This document shows, in pieces, positions 1-9,155 of a DNA stretch of 64,000 nucleotides. Numbering within the stretch: the stretch's first letter is position 1; the number at the start of each line of letters is the position of its first letter. The notes beneath the pieces are model-generated. The model was given only the letters and a program-made list of their open reading frames with translations, did not search any database and was not told the DNA's origin. Position numbers and translations under genes: made by a program. Origin of the DNA: Sphingomonas sp. TDK1 (GTDB lineage Bacteria; Pseudomonadota; Alphaproteobacteria; Sphingomonadales; Sphingomonadaceae); NCBI RefSeq assembly GCF_001650735.1, contig NZ_LXVY01000044.1, positions 62,001 to 126,000 on the forward strand. The letters run 5' to 3'.

Positions 1-779
1 ACGGGCATCGCGGCATCGCTCGCCGAGGCCGAGGGCGAAGGCGTCGGTTCCGGGCTGGCCGAGGCTTCCGGCGTCGGAGTCGGGGCCGGGGCGGCCGGCA
101 GTTCGGGCGTCGAGCCCGGCGTGGGCAGCGGCTGCGAGGGCGTCGGCACGTCGGCGTGGCCCTTGTACCGCCACGAACCCGCGAAGAACGCCGCGACGCA
201 CGCCGTCAGCGCCACGACCACCGCGATCGACAGCGCCGGGCGCCGCGACAGCGCCGCCGGCATCATCCGCCCGATCACGTCGTCGCGGAGCAGATGGTGG
301 CGCAGCGCGCCCGCCACGTGCAGCACGAACAGCCCGGCAAGCAGCCAGCCGATCAGTCCGTGGATCGTCTCGGCCGGCGCGTTCCATGCCGTGCCGAGCG
401 GCAGGTGCGGCAACGGAATCGTGCCGAACAGCAGCGTCGGCAGCTTCACCCGCGCGGTGGAGACGATGATCCAGCCGGTGATCGGCCCCAGGATCATCAC
501 GCCGTACAGGCCCCAATGCACCGCGCTCGCCAGCAGCTTCAGCGCCGGAGCGCCTTCGGCGGGCGGGCGTGCGACGAACAGCCGCGTGAGCAACCGCGCC
601 AGCGACAGCACCAGGATCAGAATGCCGACCGACTTGTGGAACTGGAATGCGATGAAGAGCGTGGAGCGCGGCAGGTCCTCCAGCGCCCAACCCAGTCCCA
701 GCTGGAACAGCAGCAGCAGCGCCAGTGCCCAGTGGAGCAGGATCGCGATCCCGCTATATCGTTGTTTCAACCCTGCCAC
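1..779 (-). CDS. Cytochrome b561-family membrane protein, C-terminus cut by window edge
   Basis: Likely a di-heme b-type cytochrome of the inner membrane that passes electrons from quinol. The visible 259 residues start at a GTG with a GAGG six bases upstream. They show four or so hydrophobic segments with conserved histidines (about H16 in ILLHWALA, H48 in FQFHKS, then AVHWGLYG, IHGLIG and LHVAGALRHH), the b561 heme-ligand layout. After the membrane domain comes a Pro/Ala/Ser/Thr/Glu-rich linker that runs off the window, so a further periplasmic domain is probable. Fusions of b561 with YceI-like domains are known, but none is visible here. The start codon is uncertain because a TTG lies three codons downstream. 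The gene diverges from the pirin gene. Confidence 0.8.
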   Translation of the reverse strand, partial: MAGLKQRYSGIAILLHWALALLLLFQLGLGWALEDLPRSTLFIAFQFHKSVGILILVLSLARLLTRLFVARPPAEGAPALKLLASAVHWGLYGVMILGPITGWIIVSTARVKLPTLLFGTIPLPHLPLGTAWNAPAETIHGLIGWLLAGLFVLHVAGALRHHLLRDDVIGRMMPAALSRRPALSIAVVVALTACVAAFFAGSWRYKGHADVPTPSQPLPTPGSTPELPAAPAPTPTPEASASPEPTPSPSASASDAAMP

Positions 780-1069
780 GCACTGCCTCGCTCGTTCCGA
801 TGCGCACGCGACCCATGCCGCGCACGGAAGCGCATGATCCCGGGCTCCGAGTCGATGGCGCAACGACCTGATGTTGCGCTTTCCCGATGCCGCTCGACAA
901 GTGCGCGCCCGGAAACGCAGCGTTCCACGCGGCTCCACATCGCCGGAAGCGCAACCCGTGCCGCGGTAGGGGGTGCGGGAAATGCCCGCCTGCGGCCATC
1001 ACTTGTCAGGGTTTCCTGAGGAACGGGCTAGGGCATGCGGACGATTTGGGCACTGGTACGGAGGCAGGC

Positions 1070-1891
1070 ATGAGCCGCGCGTCGATCGAGCGGGTGGACC
1101 GCGTCGGCGGCTTCAATGCGCTGGGCCCGGGGGCGAAGAACCGCTTCGTCGTGGATCCCGCGCATATCGACCGGCAGCTTCCCTTCATCCTGCTGGTGGA
1201 GGATTTCCTCGAGCCCGGCTCCGGCTTTCACCCCCACCCCCATCGCGGGCTGGAGACGGTCACCGTCCTGCTGTCCGGCCGCCTTCGCCACGGCGATCAT
1301 CTGGGCAACAGCGGCATTCTGGGCGAAGGCGACGTGCAGTGGATGACCGCGGGCCGGGGCATCGAGCATGGCGGCGAGCCGGTCGACGGCCCGGTCCATG
1401 CCCTGCAGCTTTGGCTCGCCCTCCCCGCCCGCTTGCGCCGCAGCGCGCCGGGCACGCGTGAACAACGCAAGGCGCAGGCCGTGCTCGAAACCGGCCCCGG
1501 CCATGTCGTCCATAGCTACGGAATCGCGCCGCCCGAGGGCGCGGCCTGGAGCGAATGGCCCCTCACGATCCGCCATGTGCAGCTGGATGCCGGCGCAGCG
1601 ATGCATCTGCCCATGCCGATCGGCGAACGGATGTTCCTCTACGTCCTGGCCGGCGCGCCGGTCGTGGCGGGCCGGTCCTGCGCGCCGGGCGAGGTCCTCT
1701 GGCTGCGCCCGGACGCGGCCCCCGCCGACGTAACGGTGACCTGCACGCAGGCGGCAACCGTGATCGCCTATGCCAGCCCGATCTTCGCCGAGCCGATCGT
1801 GGCCTATGGCCCGTTCGCGGGCGGCAGCATGGCGGAGATCGAAGCCGCCTATGCGGATGCCCGGACCGGCCGCCTTCTTGCCGACGCGTGA
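1070..1891 (+). CDS. Pirin family protein
   Basis: Bicupin iron-binding protein of 273 residues. The N-terminal cupin carries the pirin signature HPHPHRGLETV (H54, H56, H58) and GRGIEHGGEP (H100, E103), which supply the metal ligands in the family. Bacterial pirins have quercetin 2,3-dioxygenase activity or modulate enzymes and regulators by protein contact; which applies here cannot be read from sequence. The ATG was chosen because GGAGG lies six bases upstream; the open frame extends further 5' but without pirin similarity. The next gene, an AraC regulator, starts about 20 bases downstream, so the two may be co-transcribed. Confidence 0.9.
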   Translation: MSRASIERVDRVGGFNALGPGAKNRFVVDPAHIDRQLPFILLVEDFLEPGSGFHPHPHRGLETVTVLLSGRLRHGDHLGNSGILGEGDVQWMTAGRGIEHGGEPVDGPVHALQLWLALPARLRRSAPGTREQRKAQAVLETGPGHVVHSYGIAPPEGAAWSEWPLTIRHVQLDAGAAMHLPMPIGERMFLYVLAGAPVVAGRSCAPGEVLWLRPDAAPADVTVTCTQAATVIAYASPIFAEPIVAYGPFAGGSMAEIEAAYADARTGRLLADA

Positions 1892-1910
1892 TGCGCACCG
1901 GCCGAAATCC

Positions 1911-2861
1911 GTGACAGCGTACAAGCCTGACAGGAAAGCCGCACCCGAGCGCGGGGCGACACCCCCTTCCCCCATCCCCCGCCCGCAGCCGGAAGGGCGC
2001 GACCGGGCGGCCCCGCAGATCCGGCGCGGCGAATTCTACCGGCATGTCGCCGCGTCGCTTCGCGACCACGCCGTCTCGACATCGTCGCTGGTCGTCGCCG
2101 AGCGGATCACGCGCCACGCGGAGGAGATCGTGCCGGTGCGATTCCGCCAACCGCACCTGACGTTCATTTCCTGGCACACGGGGTTCGGCCCATATGAGGC
2201 CGACATCGCCGATCAGCGCGTGTCCATGCCGGCCGGCGCGCGGCCCAAGCTGGTGGTGTTGCCGCCGCGGGCAGCGATCCTCGGCGAATTCCATCTCACC
2301 GGCCTGTGCCAATATGACGTGTTCACGATCGATCCGGCGCTGGTCCACGCGCAGGGGCGGTCGCTCCTCGAACGGGCGCTGATCTTCGAGGACGATGCGC
2401 TTCTCGCGAGCATGCATGCGCTGATCGAATGGCAGCACGATCCGACGTTCAGCCTGATGGCCGAAGGCTGGGCCCTGCAGGCGCTGGCAAGGCTGCCCGG
2501 CGTCGCACCGCCCGCGCCCTCGCTCCAGCGCCGGATCGAGCGACCCGGCCTGCTGCAGATCGAGGACTATATCGCGGCCAATCTGGACCGGCGGATCGGC
2601 ACGATCGAACTGGCGGATCTGCTGAGCATGCCCGTGTCGCGCTTCGCTGCCGCCTTCCGGCTCTCCACCGGCCAGTCGCTTTCCCGCTTCGTCCGCGCGC
2701 GGCGGCTGGAGCGAGCGGAAGTGCTCCTGCGTGCTACCGACTGGCCGATCGCCTGGATTGCCCGCTCGGTCGGCTATGCCGGGATCCGCTACTTTGCAGA
2801 GCGTTTTCGCCGCCACAGCGGCCTCGCGCCGGAGGCATACCGCCAGCGCACGCGCGGATAG
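1911..2861 (+). CDS. AraC-family transcriptional regulator (first of a paralogous pair)
   Basis: About 316 residues, with a divergent N-terminal sensing part and a C-terminal AraC double helix-turn-helix over roughly the last 95 residues. Visible features are the first helix pair around IGTIELADLLSMPVSRFAAAF and the second around PIAWIARSVGYAGIRYFAERFRR, ending GLAPEAYR. The start is uncertain: GTG 1911 is the first in-frame start after the pirin stop, but no strong ribosome site precedes it. The region FSLMAEGWALQALARL matches the corresponding stretch of the AraC gene at 4228, so the two flank the MFS gene as paralogues. It probably controls the adjacent efflux gene. Confidence 0.82.
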   Translation: MTAYKPDRKAAPERGATPPSPIPRPQPEGRDRAAPQIRRGEFYRHVAASLRDHAVSTSSLVVAERITRHAEEIVPVRFRQPHLTFISWHTGFGPYEADIADQRVSMPAGARPKLVVLPPRAAILGEFHLTGLCQYDVFTIDPALVHAQGRSLLERALIFEDDALLASMHALIEWQHDPTFSLMAEGWALQALARLPGVAPPAPSLQRRIERPGLLQIEDYIAANLDRRIGTIELADLLSMPVSRFAAAFRLSTGQSLSRFVRARRLERAEVLLRATDWPIAWIARSVGYAGIRYFAERFRRHSGLAPEAYRQRTRG

Positions 2862-2998
2862 CGCCACCGGCAAATGGTATACCGCCGTACGGGGTGCCGC
2901 TTCGTTGCGAAGCTGTCACAGTTCGTCTCGTACGGGGGCGTACGTCGATCGGTGGCGCTCTGCACGCCTTTCGTGTGGGTTGGCGGCGAGAGTGGACG

Positions 2999-4231
2999 AT
3001 GCGGGCTAGGTTCGAACGATCGTACAGCGCCCCCGCGCCACATGGCATCGTCGCCTCGCCGGGCAGCGGGTTGCCGCTCAAACGGCACGAGGTGCTGCTG
3101 CTGGCCTTCGCCACCGCGATCTGCGCGGCAAACACCTATTACTGCCAGCCGATCCTGGCGGACATCGCCCGCGACCTGCGGATCGCACCCGCCGTCACCG
3201 GCTCCATCGTCACCACGGTACAACTCGGCGCCGCGCTCGGCATGCTGTTGCTGCTGCCTCTGGCCGATCTGTTCGACCCGCGCCGACTGGTGGCCAGCGT
3301 CCTTGCGCTGGATGCCCTGGGCCTGTTGCTGATGTCCCGCGCGGGTACGGCGCTGCCGTTCCGGCTGGGGGCACTGACCGTCGGCCTGTGCGGCATCGTC
3401 ACCTATGTCCTGCCCCTCTACGCCAGCCGGCACCTGCCCGCGAGCGCGCGGGGCCATGCCACCGGCCTGCTCGCCATGGGCCTGCTCCTCGGGGCGGGGT
3501 TCGCACGGGTCGAGGCGGGGTATATCGGCAACCTGCTGGGATGGAGAGCGGTGTTCCTGATCGCCGCCGTCCTGACCGGCGGCGCGGCGATGCTGCTGCT
3601 GGGAGTGATGCGCCCGGACGGCACCCGCTCGAAACTACCCTATGCGCCGCAGCTCGCATCGCTGCCGCGGCTGTTCGCCACCCATCCGATCCTGTGGCGT
3701 GCGACGCTGCTGCAGGCGATCGCCTTCGGATCGTTCACGTCGATCTGGGTGGTTCTGGGCGTCCATCTCCGCGGGCCGGCCTTCGGGCTGGATCTGGCCG
3801 GTATCGGCAATCTCGCGCTGCTCGGTTTCGTGCCCGCGCCGCTCGCGCCCTGGATCGGCCGCCTGGGCGATCGCATCGACGCGACCGTCCTCCTGCGGAT
3901 GTGGTTGGGGCTTATCGCGGTGGGATGGGCGGCGGCGCTGCTTTGCGGCGACTGCTATGTCGGCATCGTCGCGGCGATCATCGCCATCGGCCTCGGCGGC
4001 ACCGGGAGCGACATCAATTTGCGAACCGTGCTGTACCGGCTGGAGCCGGAGCTGCGGGTGCGGGTGAACGCCGTCTATCTCTCCACCAAGTTCGTTGCCG
4101 CCGGCGCGATGTCGCTGGCGATGACGGCCCTTCTCGCGACGCTGGGCTGGCAGGGTGCCTGCGCGGCGGCACTCGCCACGGCGCTGCTGGGCAGCGTGCT
4201 GCGGGCGATCCCGCAGGCATCGGCCAGATGA
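2999..4231 (+). CDS. MFS transporter, probable drug/metabolite efflux
   Basis: A 410-residue protein with about twelve hydrophobic segments. The first segment carries NTYYCQPILADIARDL, typical of the MFS efflux group containing NxYYxQPLL; the loop after TM2 has LADLFDPRRL, a degenerate form of the MFS loop 2-3 motif. It sits in the inner membrane and is expected to expel a small molecule by proton antiport; the substrate is unknown. The ATG is preceded by a GAGAG stretch. Its stop codon overlaps the start of the following AraC gene (ATGA), so the two are translationally coupled. Sandwiched between AraC paralogues, it looks like a regulated efflux unit. Confidence 0.85.
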   Translation: MRARFERSYSAPAPHGIVASPGSGLPLKRHEVLLLAFATAICAANTYYCQPILADIARDLRIAPAVTGSIVTTVQLGAALGMLLLLPLADLFDPRRLVASVLALDALGLLLMSRAGTALPFRLGALTVGLCGIVTYVLPLYASRHLPASARGHATGLLAMGLLLGAGFARVEAGYIGNLLGWRAVFLIAAVLTGGAAMLLLGVMRPDGTRSKLPYAPQLASLPRLFATHPILWRATLLQAIAFGSFTSIWVVLGVHLRGPAFGLDLAGIGNLALLGFVPAPLAPWIGRLGDRIDATVLLRMWLGLIAVGWAAALLCGDCYVGIVAAIIAIGLGGTGSDINLRTVLYRLEPELRVRVNAVYLSTKFVAAGAMSLAMTALLATLGWQGACAAALATALLGSVLRAIPQASAR

Positions 4232-5130
4232 CGACGCCCAAGGCGCCGGAAGCCTTTCACTTCGCGGCGCCGGAACAGAGCCCCGAATATTACCGGCAGG
4301 TCAACGGCGTGATGACCACCCGGACGGTACAGAGCTCGGCATCCGTTCGGCTGGAGACGATTTCGCTGCAGCCCACCGCCCCGGTCGACTGGCGGATCCG
4401 TCAGCCTGCGCTGTCGCTGCTCTGGTGGCGCACCGGCATCCAGGGCTTCGAGATCGAAACCGATGGCGAGATGACCCGCATCGACAATGCCCGTCGCGGT
4501 CTTCTCGGCATTATCCCGCCCGGTATTCCGGTGAAGGCCCTGTTCCACACCGATCCGTTCCTCACTTACCATGTGGCGTTCATCGATACCGCGCTGTTCG
4601 AGGATAAGGCACAGTTCCTCCTCGACCGCCCGCTGATCGGCTTTTCCGATACGCGACTGGAACAGAGTCTCGCCCAGCTGCAGGATTGGCGCGACGACGC
4701 CACCTTTCCGCTGATGGCGCAGGGTTGGGCGCTACAGACGATCGCACGCCTGCAGGTCGCGCTGGAGGCACCCGATCGTGGCCCGCCGGTCGCCAGGGGC
4801 GGATTGCCCCCGCACGCACTCCGCCAGATCGAGACCTATGTCATGGAGCGCCTGCACGAACCCATCGGCCTGCATGAGCTTGCGGGCCTTGTCGGGATCA
4901 GCGTGCGTCATTTCGCCCGCGCCTTTCTCCAGGCGACCTGCCTGACCCCTGCCCGTTTCGTGTTCGAGCGTCGCGTGGCCCATGCCAAGGAGATGCTCGC
5001 GGACCGCGCCGCGTCGATCACCGATATCGCGATGGCGTGCGGCTTTTCCCATTCGCAGCATTTCGCGAACAGCTTCCGCCGCGCGACGGGGACGACGCCC
5101 AGCGCCTTCCGCAAGGCGCTGCTCGGCTGA
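4228..5130 (+). CDS. AraC-family transcriptional regulator (second of pair)
   Basis: A 300-residue regulator overlapping the MFS stop codon by four bases. The N-terminal half resembles the cupin-like sensor of AraC proteins that read small aromatic or fatty ligands. The C-terminal double helix-turn-helix spans about residues 200-298, with HELAGLVGISVRHFARAF and SITDIAMACGFSHSQHFANSFRR, ending TTPSAFRK. Strong local similarity with the AraC gene at 1911 points to duplication. Co-translation with the transporter suggests it senses the pump substrate and controls this operon. Confidence 0.88.
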   Translation: MTTPKAPEAFHFAAPEQSPEYYRQVNGVMTTRTVQSSASVRLETISLQPTAPVDWRIRQPALSLLWWRTGIQGFEIETDGEMTRIDNARRGLLGIIPPGIPVKALFHTDPFLTYHVAFIDTALFEDKAQFLLDRPLIGFSDTRLEQSLAQLQDWRDDATFPLMAQGWALQTIARLQVALEAPDRGPPVARGGLPPHALRQIETYVMERLHEPIGLHELAGLVGISVRHFARAFLQATCLTPARFVFERRVAHAKEMLADRAASITDIAMACGFSHSQHFANSFRRATGTTPSAFRKALLG

Positions 5131-5205
5131 CCCGGCGCACTGCCCCTTGTCCGAAGCGCAGCGCTGGAACATCATCGCCGCACAGACACGGGAGAGGAAC
5201 GGCGG

Positions 5206-6141
5206 ATGCGGCACGCTACCAGGGCTTTGGCGATGATGCTTCTTGGCCTTTCGGCGGCGGGGCCCGGCCATGGCGCGCCCGCTGCGCGGAGCGCCCCGCA
5301 GGTCGTGCCAGATACCCCCGGCACGGGCCCTTATTCTGCGCGGAAATACGTGGATCCAACCCTGCCCGACCATGTGCTGTACCAGCCTGCCGACCTCGCA
5401 GCGCTGGGCGGCAGGAAGCTGGGGTTGCTGGTCTGGGGTAACGGCGCCTGCAGCGATGACGGCGCAAGCGTGCGGCTGCACCTCGCCGAGATCGCCTCGC
5501 ACGGCTATCTGGTGATCGCGCCCGGTCGCGTGCTGAGCGGGCCCGGCGCGCCCCCGCGCCCGCAGACGCCGCCCCCGCCCGGTCCGCTGGGGGTCAGGAC
5601 GACCACCGCGCAGGTCGCCGCGGGCATCGACTGGGCAGTGGCCGAGAATGAACGACGCGGCAGCCCCCTTTACCACCGCATTGCCCCCCGGATGGTCGCG
5701 GTGTCCGGGCACAGCTGCGGCGGCCTTCAGGCGCTGGAGATCGCGGCCGATCCGCGCGTGCACGCGGTGATCGTGCACAACAGCGGTGTGTTCAAGGACG
5801 GCACCAATCCGATCCGGGGCATCACGATCGACAAGTCGGCATTGCGCCGGCTTCACACGCCCATTCTCTACGTGATGGGCGGCCCATCCGATATCGCCTG
5901 GCCGAACGGCAATGACGATTTCGACCGGATCGACACCGTTCCCGCGCTCCTCGCCAGCCTCGACGTGGGCCATGGCGGCACCTTCGACGCTCCCAATGGC
6001 GGTCGTGCCGCGGCAATCGATGTGGCCTGGCTCGAATGGCAGCTGCGCGGTGACAGGAGGGCCGGGGACTGGTTCCGGGGAAGCGCGTGCCGGCTGTGCA
6101 CGGATCCGGCCTGGACCATTCGGAAAAAGCGCATCGACTGA
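5206..6141 (+). CDS. Secreted alpha/beta hydrolase
   Basis: A 311-residue protein with an N-terminal hydrophobic signal sequence (residues about 5-25). The hydrolase fold is shown by LGLLVWGNGAC (oxyanion region, about 72-82) and the nucleophile elbow VSGHSCGG with S170. A candidate histidine is H256 in VGHGGTF, and acid candidates lie around D229. The arrangement resembles dienelactone-hydrolase or cutinase-like esterases, but the substrate is not predictable. Two C-terminal cysteines (CRLC) may form a disulfide, consistent with a periplasmic or secreted location. It lies 75 bases after the AraC gene on the same strand. Confidence 0.78.
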   Translation: MRHATRALAMMLLGLSAAGPGHGAPAARSAPQVVPDTPGTGPYSARKYVDPTLPDHVLYQPADLAALGGRKLGLLVWGNGACSDDGASVRLHLAEIASHGYLVIAPGRVLSGPGAPPRPQTPPPPGPLGVRTTTAQVAAGIDWAVAENERRGSPLYHRIAPRMVAVSGHSCGGLQALEIAADPRVHAVIVHNSGVFKDGTNPIRGITIDKSALRRLHTPILYVMGGPSDIAWPNGNDDFDRIDTVPALLASLDVGHGGTFDAPNGGRAAAIDVAWLEWQLRGDRRAGDWFRGSACRLCTDPAWTIRKKRID

Positions 6142-6237
6142 GCCGCTGCGCGCGATGACGCGGGGGCTATTGCGGTTCGACACGAATGGCATATCGGGAC
6201 CGGGCCGCCCGATAACCCGATATTAAGGACGATCGAC

Positions 6238-7599
6238 TTGACCGACACGCGCCTCCCCGACCCATTGACCGAGGCTCGTGCAGCGCTGGATAAAGCCATC
6301 ACCCTGCACGAACAGGGGGACCTGGAAGGCGCGGAAGCCAAGTTCAGGGTCGTCCTGGCCCATGGCTATCGCCCCGCCGATGTGCTGCCGCTGCTTGCCG
6401 GCATTCTCGGCCGTCTGTCCCGCCCGGAAGACGCGCTCGCGGCATGGGATGCGCTCCTCGGGATCCAGCCCGATCACGCCGTCGCCCTCCACGAAAAGGG
6501 ACTGACGCTGCACTGGCTCGGCCGTACCGCCGAGGCGATCGCCACGCTGGAACGCGCCAACCGGGCCGATCCCGACAATCCGACGCTGATCGGCAACCTC
6601 GCCGTGGTGCTTGCCGATGGCGGTCGGAATCTGGATGCCCTCCGGCACTTCCGCGAGGCACTGATGTTGCAGCCGGGCAACCTGCATCTGCGCCACCAGA
6701 TGCGCCGGCTCGGCTCGGGATCGGTGCCCTTCTGGCATATCCCGATGATGAACGACGCGCCGCGCAACGATGCGTTCGAGGCGGCGATCCAGGCCGCGAT
6801 CCGCGCGCGCGGCACCGCGGCGCGCGTGCTGGACATCGGCGCGGGCAGCGGCCTGCTGTCCTTGATGGCCGCACGCGCCGGCGCGCAGCAGGTCGTCGCC
6901 TGCGAGATGGAACCGATGATCGCGGAAATGGCGCAGCAGATCGTCGCCCGCAACGGCTATGCGGCGCGCATCACCGTCCACGCCAGACCGTCCACCGAAC
7001 TCGCTATCGGCGCGGAGCTGGACGCGCCGGCGGACATCCTCGTGTCGGAGATCCTGTCGAGCGACCTGCTCACCGAAAAGGTGCTCGATACGTTCGAAGA
7101 CGCGCATCGCCGCCTGCTCGCCGCCGATGCCGTCGTCATCCCGCGCGTCGCAAGCGCGATGGGCTGTCTGGTCGCAAGCGAGAACCTGGCGGACTATGCG
7201 TTCGTCGGCGACGTTTCGGGGTTCGATCTGTCGCCCTTCGGCGCCTTCGCGCCGCAGCGACTGCCGATCCATGGCACGATGACGGACTGGACGCGGCTGT
7301 CGGACGATGTGGAACTGGTCCGGCTGGACCTCGCCGAAAAGAAGCACGATGCAACGCTGGTGCGACTGCGCATTCCCGTCACCGCGAGCGGTCGCGCGAT
7401 CGGCATCGTGCAGTGGATGCACATCGATCTGTGGGACGGCGTCACCTTCGACAACCATCCCGACCGGTACAGCGACGGCGGCTGGCTGCAGGTGCTGCAC
7501 AGCTTCCCCGAACCGATCGACGTGGTGGCGGGCGAGACGCTCGACATCGCCGCCGGCCATGATCGCATCACGCTGATCCTGGCGCCGCTCAACGACTAG
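6238..7599 (+). CDS. TPR protein fused to a protein-arginine-methyltransferase-like domain
   Basis: A 453-residue cytosolic protein. Residues about 15-150 form three to four tetratricopeptide-like helical repeats. Residues about 165-453 form a Rossmann SAM-methyltransferase: motif I VLDIGAGSGLL (198-208), an acidic end of strand 2 (CEME, 222-225), and a loop SEILSSDLLTE with two glutamates (E271 and E280) spaced as in the PRMT double-E loop. A C-terminal beta region with VQWMHIDLW follows. The layout recalls eukaryotic PRMT9, which also has N-terminal TPRs. Translation appears to start at TTG, with AAGGA nine bases upstream. The target protein is unknown, and bacterial activity is inferred only from motifs. 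Confidence 0.8.
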   Translation: MTDTRLPDPLTEARAALDKAITLHEQGDLEGAEAKFRVVLAHGYRPADVLPLLAGILGRLSRPEDALAAWDALLGIQPDHAVALHEKGLTLHWLGRTAEAIATLERANRADPDNPTLIGNLAVVLADGGRNLDALRHFREALMLQPGNLHLRHQMRRLGSGSVPFWHIPMMNDAPRNDAFEAAIQAAIRARGTAARVLDIGAGSGLLSLMAARAGAQQVVACEMEPMIAEMAQQIVARNGYAARITVHARPSTELAIGAELDAPADILVSEILSSDLLTEKVLDTFEDAHRRLLAADAVVIPRVASAMGCLVASENLADYAFVGDVSGFDLSPFGAFAPQRLPIHGTMTDWTRLSDDVELVRLDLAEKKHDATLVRLRIPVTASGRAIGIVQWMHIDLWDGVTFDNHPDRYSDGGWLQVLHSFPEPIDVVAGETLDIAAGHDRITLILAPLND

Positions 7600-7893
7600 G
7601 CCGCCCGGCGCCATGGGTCTTCGTCAGCGGCGCGGGCGGGTCCGGGGGCGCTTCCGCCAGCGCCAACACCCGGATGAAGCGCATACCGCCAATCGTCATT
7701 CCCCTCAGCCCGAAGCGACCTTCTCGACCGCCCGGCTATCGTCGCGAAACGTATAATGCACGTCATTCGCGATCAGTGTTGCACCCGTCCCACACCGGCC
7801 CCCCTTCGTTTGCAGGACGCACGCATCGGGCTGGCGCATCAACCGATACTGTTATACATCATAGCAATAAACATAGATGCGTGAGAGGATGCC

Positions 7894-9042
7894 ATGGAAA
7901 CCCTTCCCGGCTCGCCGATCCTTCCAGCCCTGTACGGCTGCTGCGACGATGCCAGCCGCTGGCGATCCGTGCTCGACGAGATCTGCGCCGGCCTCGGCAC
8001 GCGCAGCGCCGCCGTGCAGCTCTACCGGCGGTGCGGCACCCTGCTCGTCCACGAATGGCAGGACCGCGATTCCTTCTCGCATGCCCATGCGCAGGAGCAT
8101 GATCGCTGGATCAACAATCCCGACAACCCGCGCCTGACCGTCGACCTGGCCAAGCTGCCACGGGCATCCGCGGTGGTGCTGACCGATCGTGAGCGCTTCA
8201 CGCCGGGATCGGCCGGGATCCGGGAGACCCGGCACCGGCTGGCGCAGATCGGCTTGCGCGGCGGAACGGGGGTGCTGCTCGAACTCGCGCCCGATCGCTA
8301 TCTGAGCCTGATCCTGCATCGCGCCCTGGGCGACGGCGCCGAGCTGGACGGCCGCGACGCCCGCTTCCTCGAGGAAATCGCGCCGCACCTGCAACGCGTT
8401 GCCGAACTCTCCGCGAAGCTGCACGCGGCACGGGCGGCCGAGACGGCCATGGCCGGCGTGCTCGACCGGCTGCGCGTCGGCATCGTCCTGTCTTCGCGCC
8501 TCGGCGACGTCCGGTGGCGCAACGCGGCGGCGCTGCGGATGCTGCACCAGGGTGCTTCGATGACGATCGTCCAGGATCGCCTGCGCGGCACCTCGGTCGA
8601 GGGGCGGCAGGGGCTCGCGCGCCTGCTGGCCGCACGTCCCGACGACCGGACCGCCGCCGCCTGCTTCCACATGCGCGACGGCCGCCACGTCCAGGCACTG
8701 GCGCTGCCCCTGGAGACGCTGGCCGGCGACGCATGCCGCCGCTGGGGCGATGCGGAGAGCGAAGTAGCGCTGGTGCTGATCGATCCGGGCCAGGCGCCCC
8801 AGCTCGCCACCGAGCCGGTGATGGCGCTTTTCGGCCTGACCCCGGCCGAGGCGCAGCTGGCGGTCGCCTTGTCGCAGGGCAGCTCGCTCAGCGAATATGC
8901 CACGCACCGCGGCGTGTCGGTCGGGACGGTTCGCGTCCAGATGAAGCGGATCCTGGAGAAGACCGATAGCCGCCGCCAAGCCGATCTGGTCGGCAAGCTC
9001 TACGCCTCGGTGATCGCGCAGCTGCAGGGCGAGCTGCATTGA
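7894..9042 (+). CDS. LuxR-type helix-turn-helix regulator
   Basis: A 382-residue protein. The last 65 residues form a LuxR/GerE helix-turn-helix (FGLTPAEAQLAVALSQG, then VSVGTVRVQMKRILEKT), and the N-terminal 300 residues lack a receiver domain, so it probably senses a ligand or partner protein directly. The ATG follows GAGAGG at normal spacing. The 290-base leader 7600-7893 holds an AT-rich stretch just upstream that likely carries its promoter. The secreted serine hydrolase and TonB receptor genes follow on the same strand, so it may regulate them. Confidence 0.85.
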   Translation: METLPGSPILPALYGCCDDASRWRSVLDEICAGLGTRSAAVQLYRRCGTLLVHEWQDRDSFSHAHAQEHDRWINNPDNPRLTVDLAKLPRASAVVLTDRERFTPGSAGIRETRHRLAQIGLRGGTGVLLELAPDRYLSLILHRALGDGAELDGRDARFLEEIAPHLQRVAELSAKLHAARAAETAMAGVLDRLRVGIVLSSRLGDVRWRNAAALRMLHQGASMTIVQDRLRGTSVEGRQGLARLLAARPDDRTAAACFHMRDGRHVQALALPLETLAGDACRRWGDAESEVALVLIDPGQAPQLATEPVMALFGLTPAEAQLAVALSQGSSLSEYATHRGVSVGTVRVQMKRILEKTDSRRQADLVGKLYASVIAQLQGELH

Positions 9043-9155
9043 TCCGTCCCGCGGCGCATATCCCATTTGGGAGCCGCGGGAGGGATGCGCCTGCGGCATC
9101 ATGATCGCTCAGCAAGGCGGCCGGAAAGGCCGTGGGAACGCGAGAGAGGATGCGA

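Noticed and set aside
121..1019. Plus-strand open frames near the left edge
   Set aside because: Antisense to the cytochrome b561 gene, whose heme histidines and membrane segments are clear; composition is Arg/Ser/Gln-rich without motifs.
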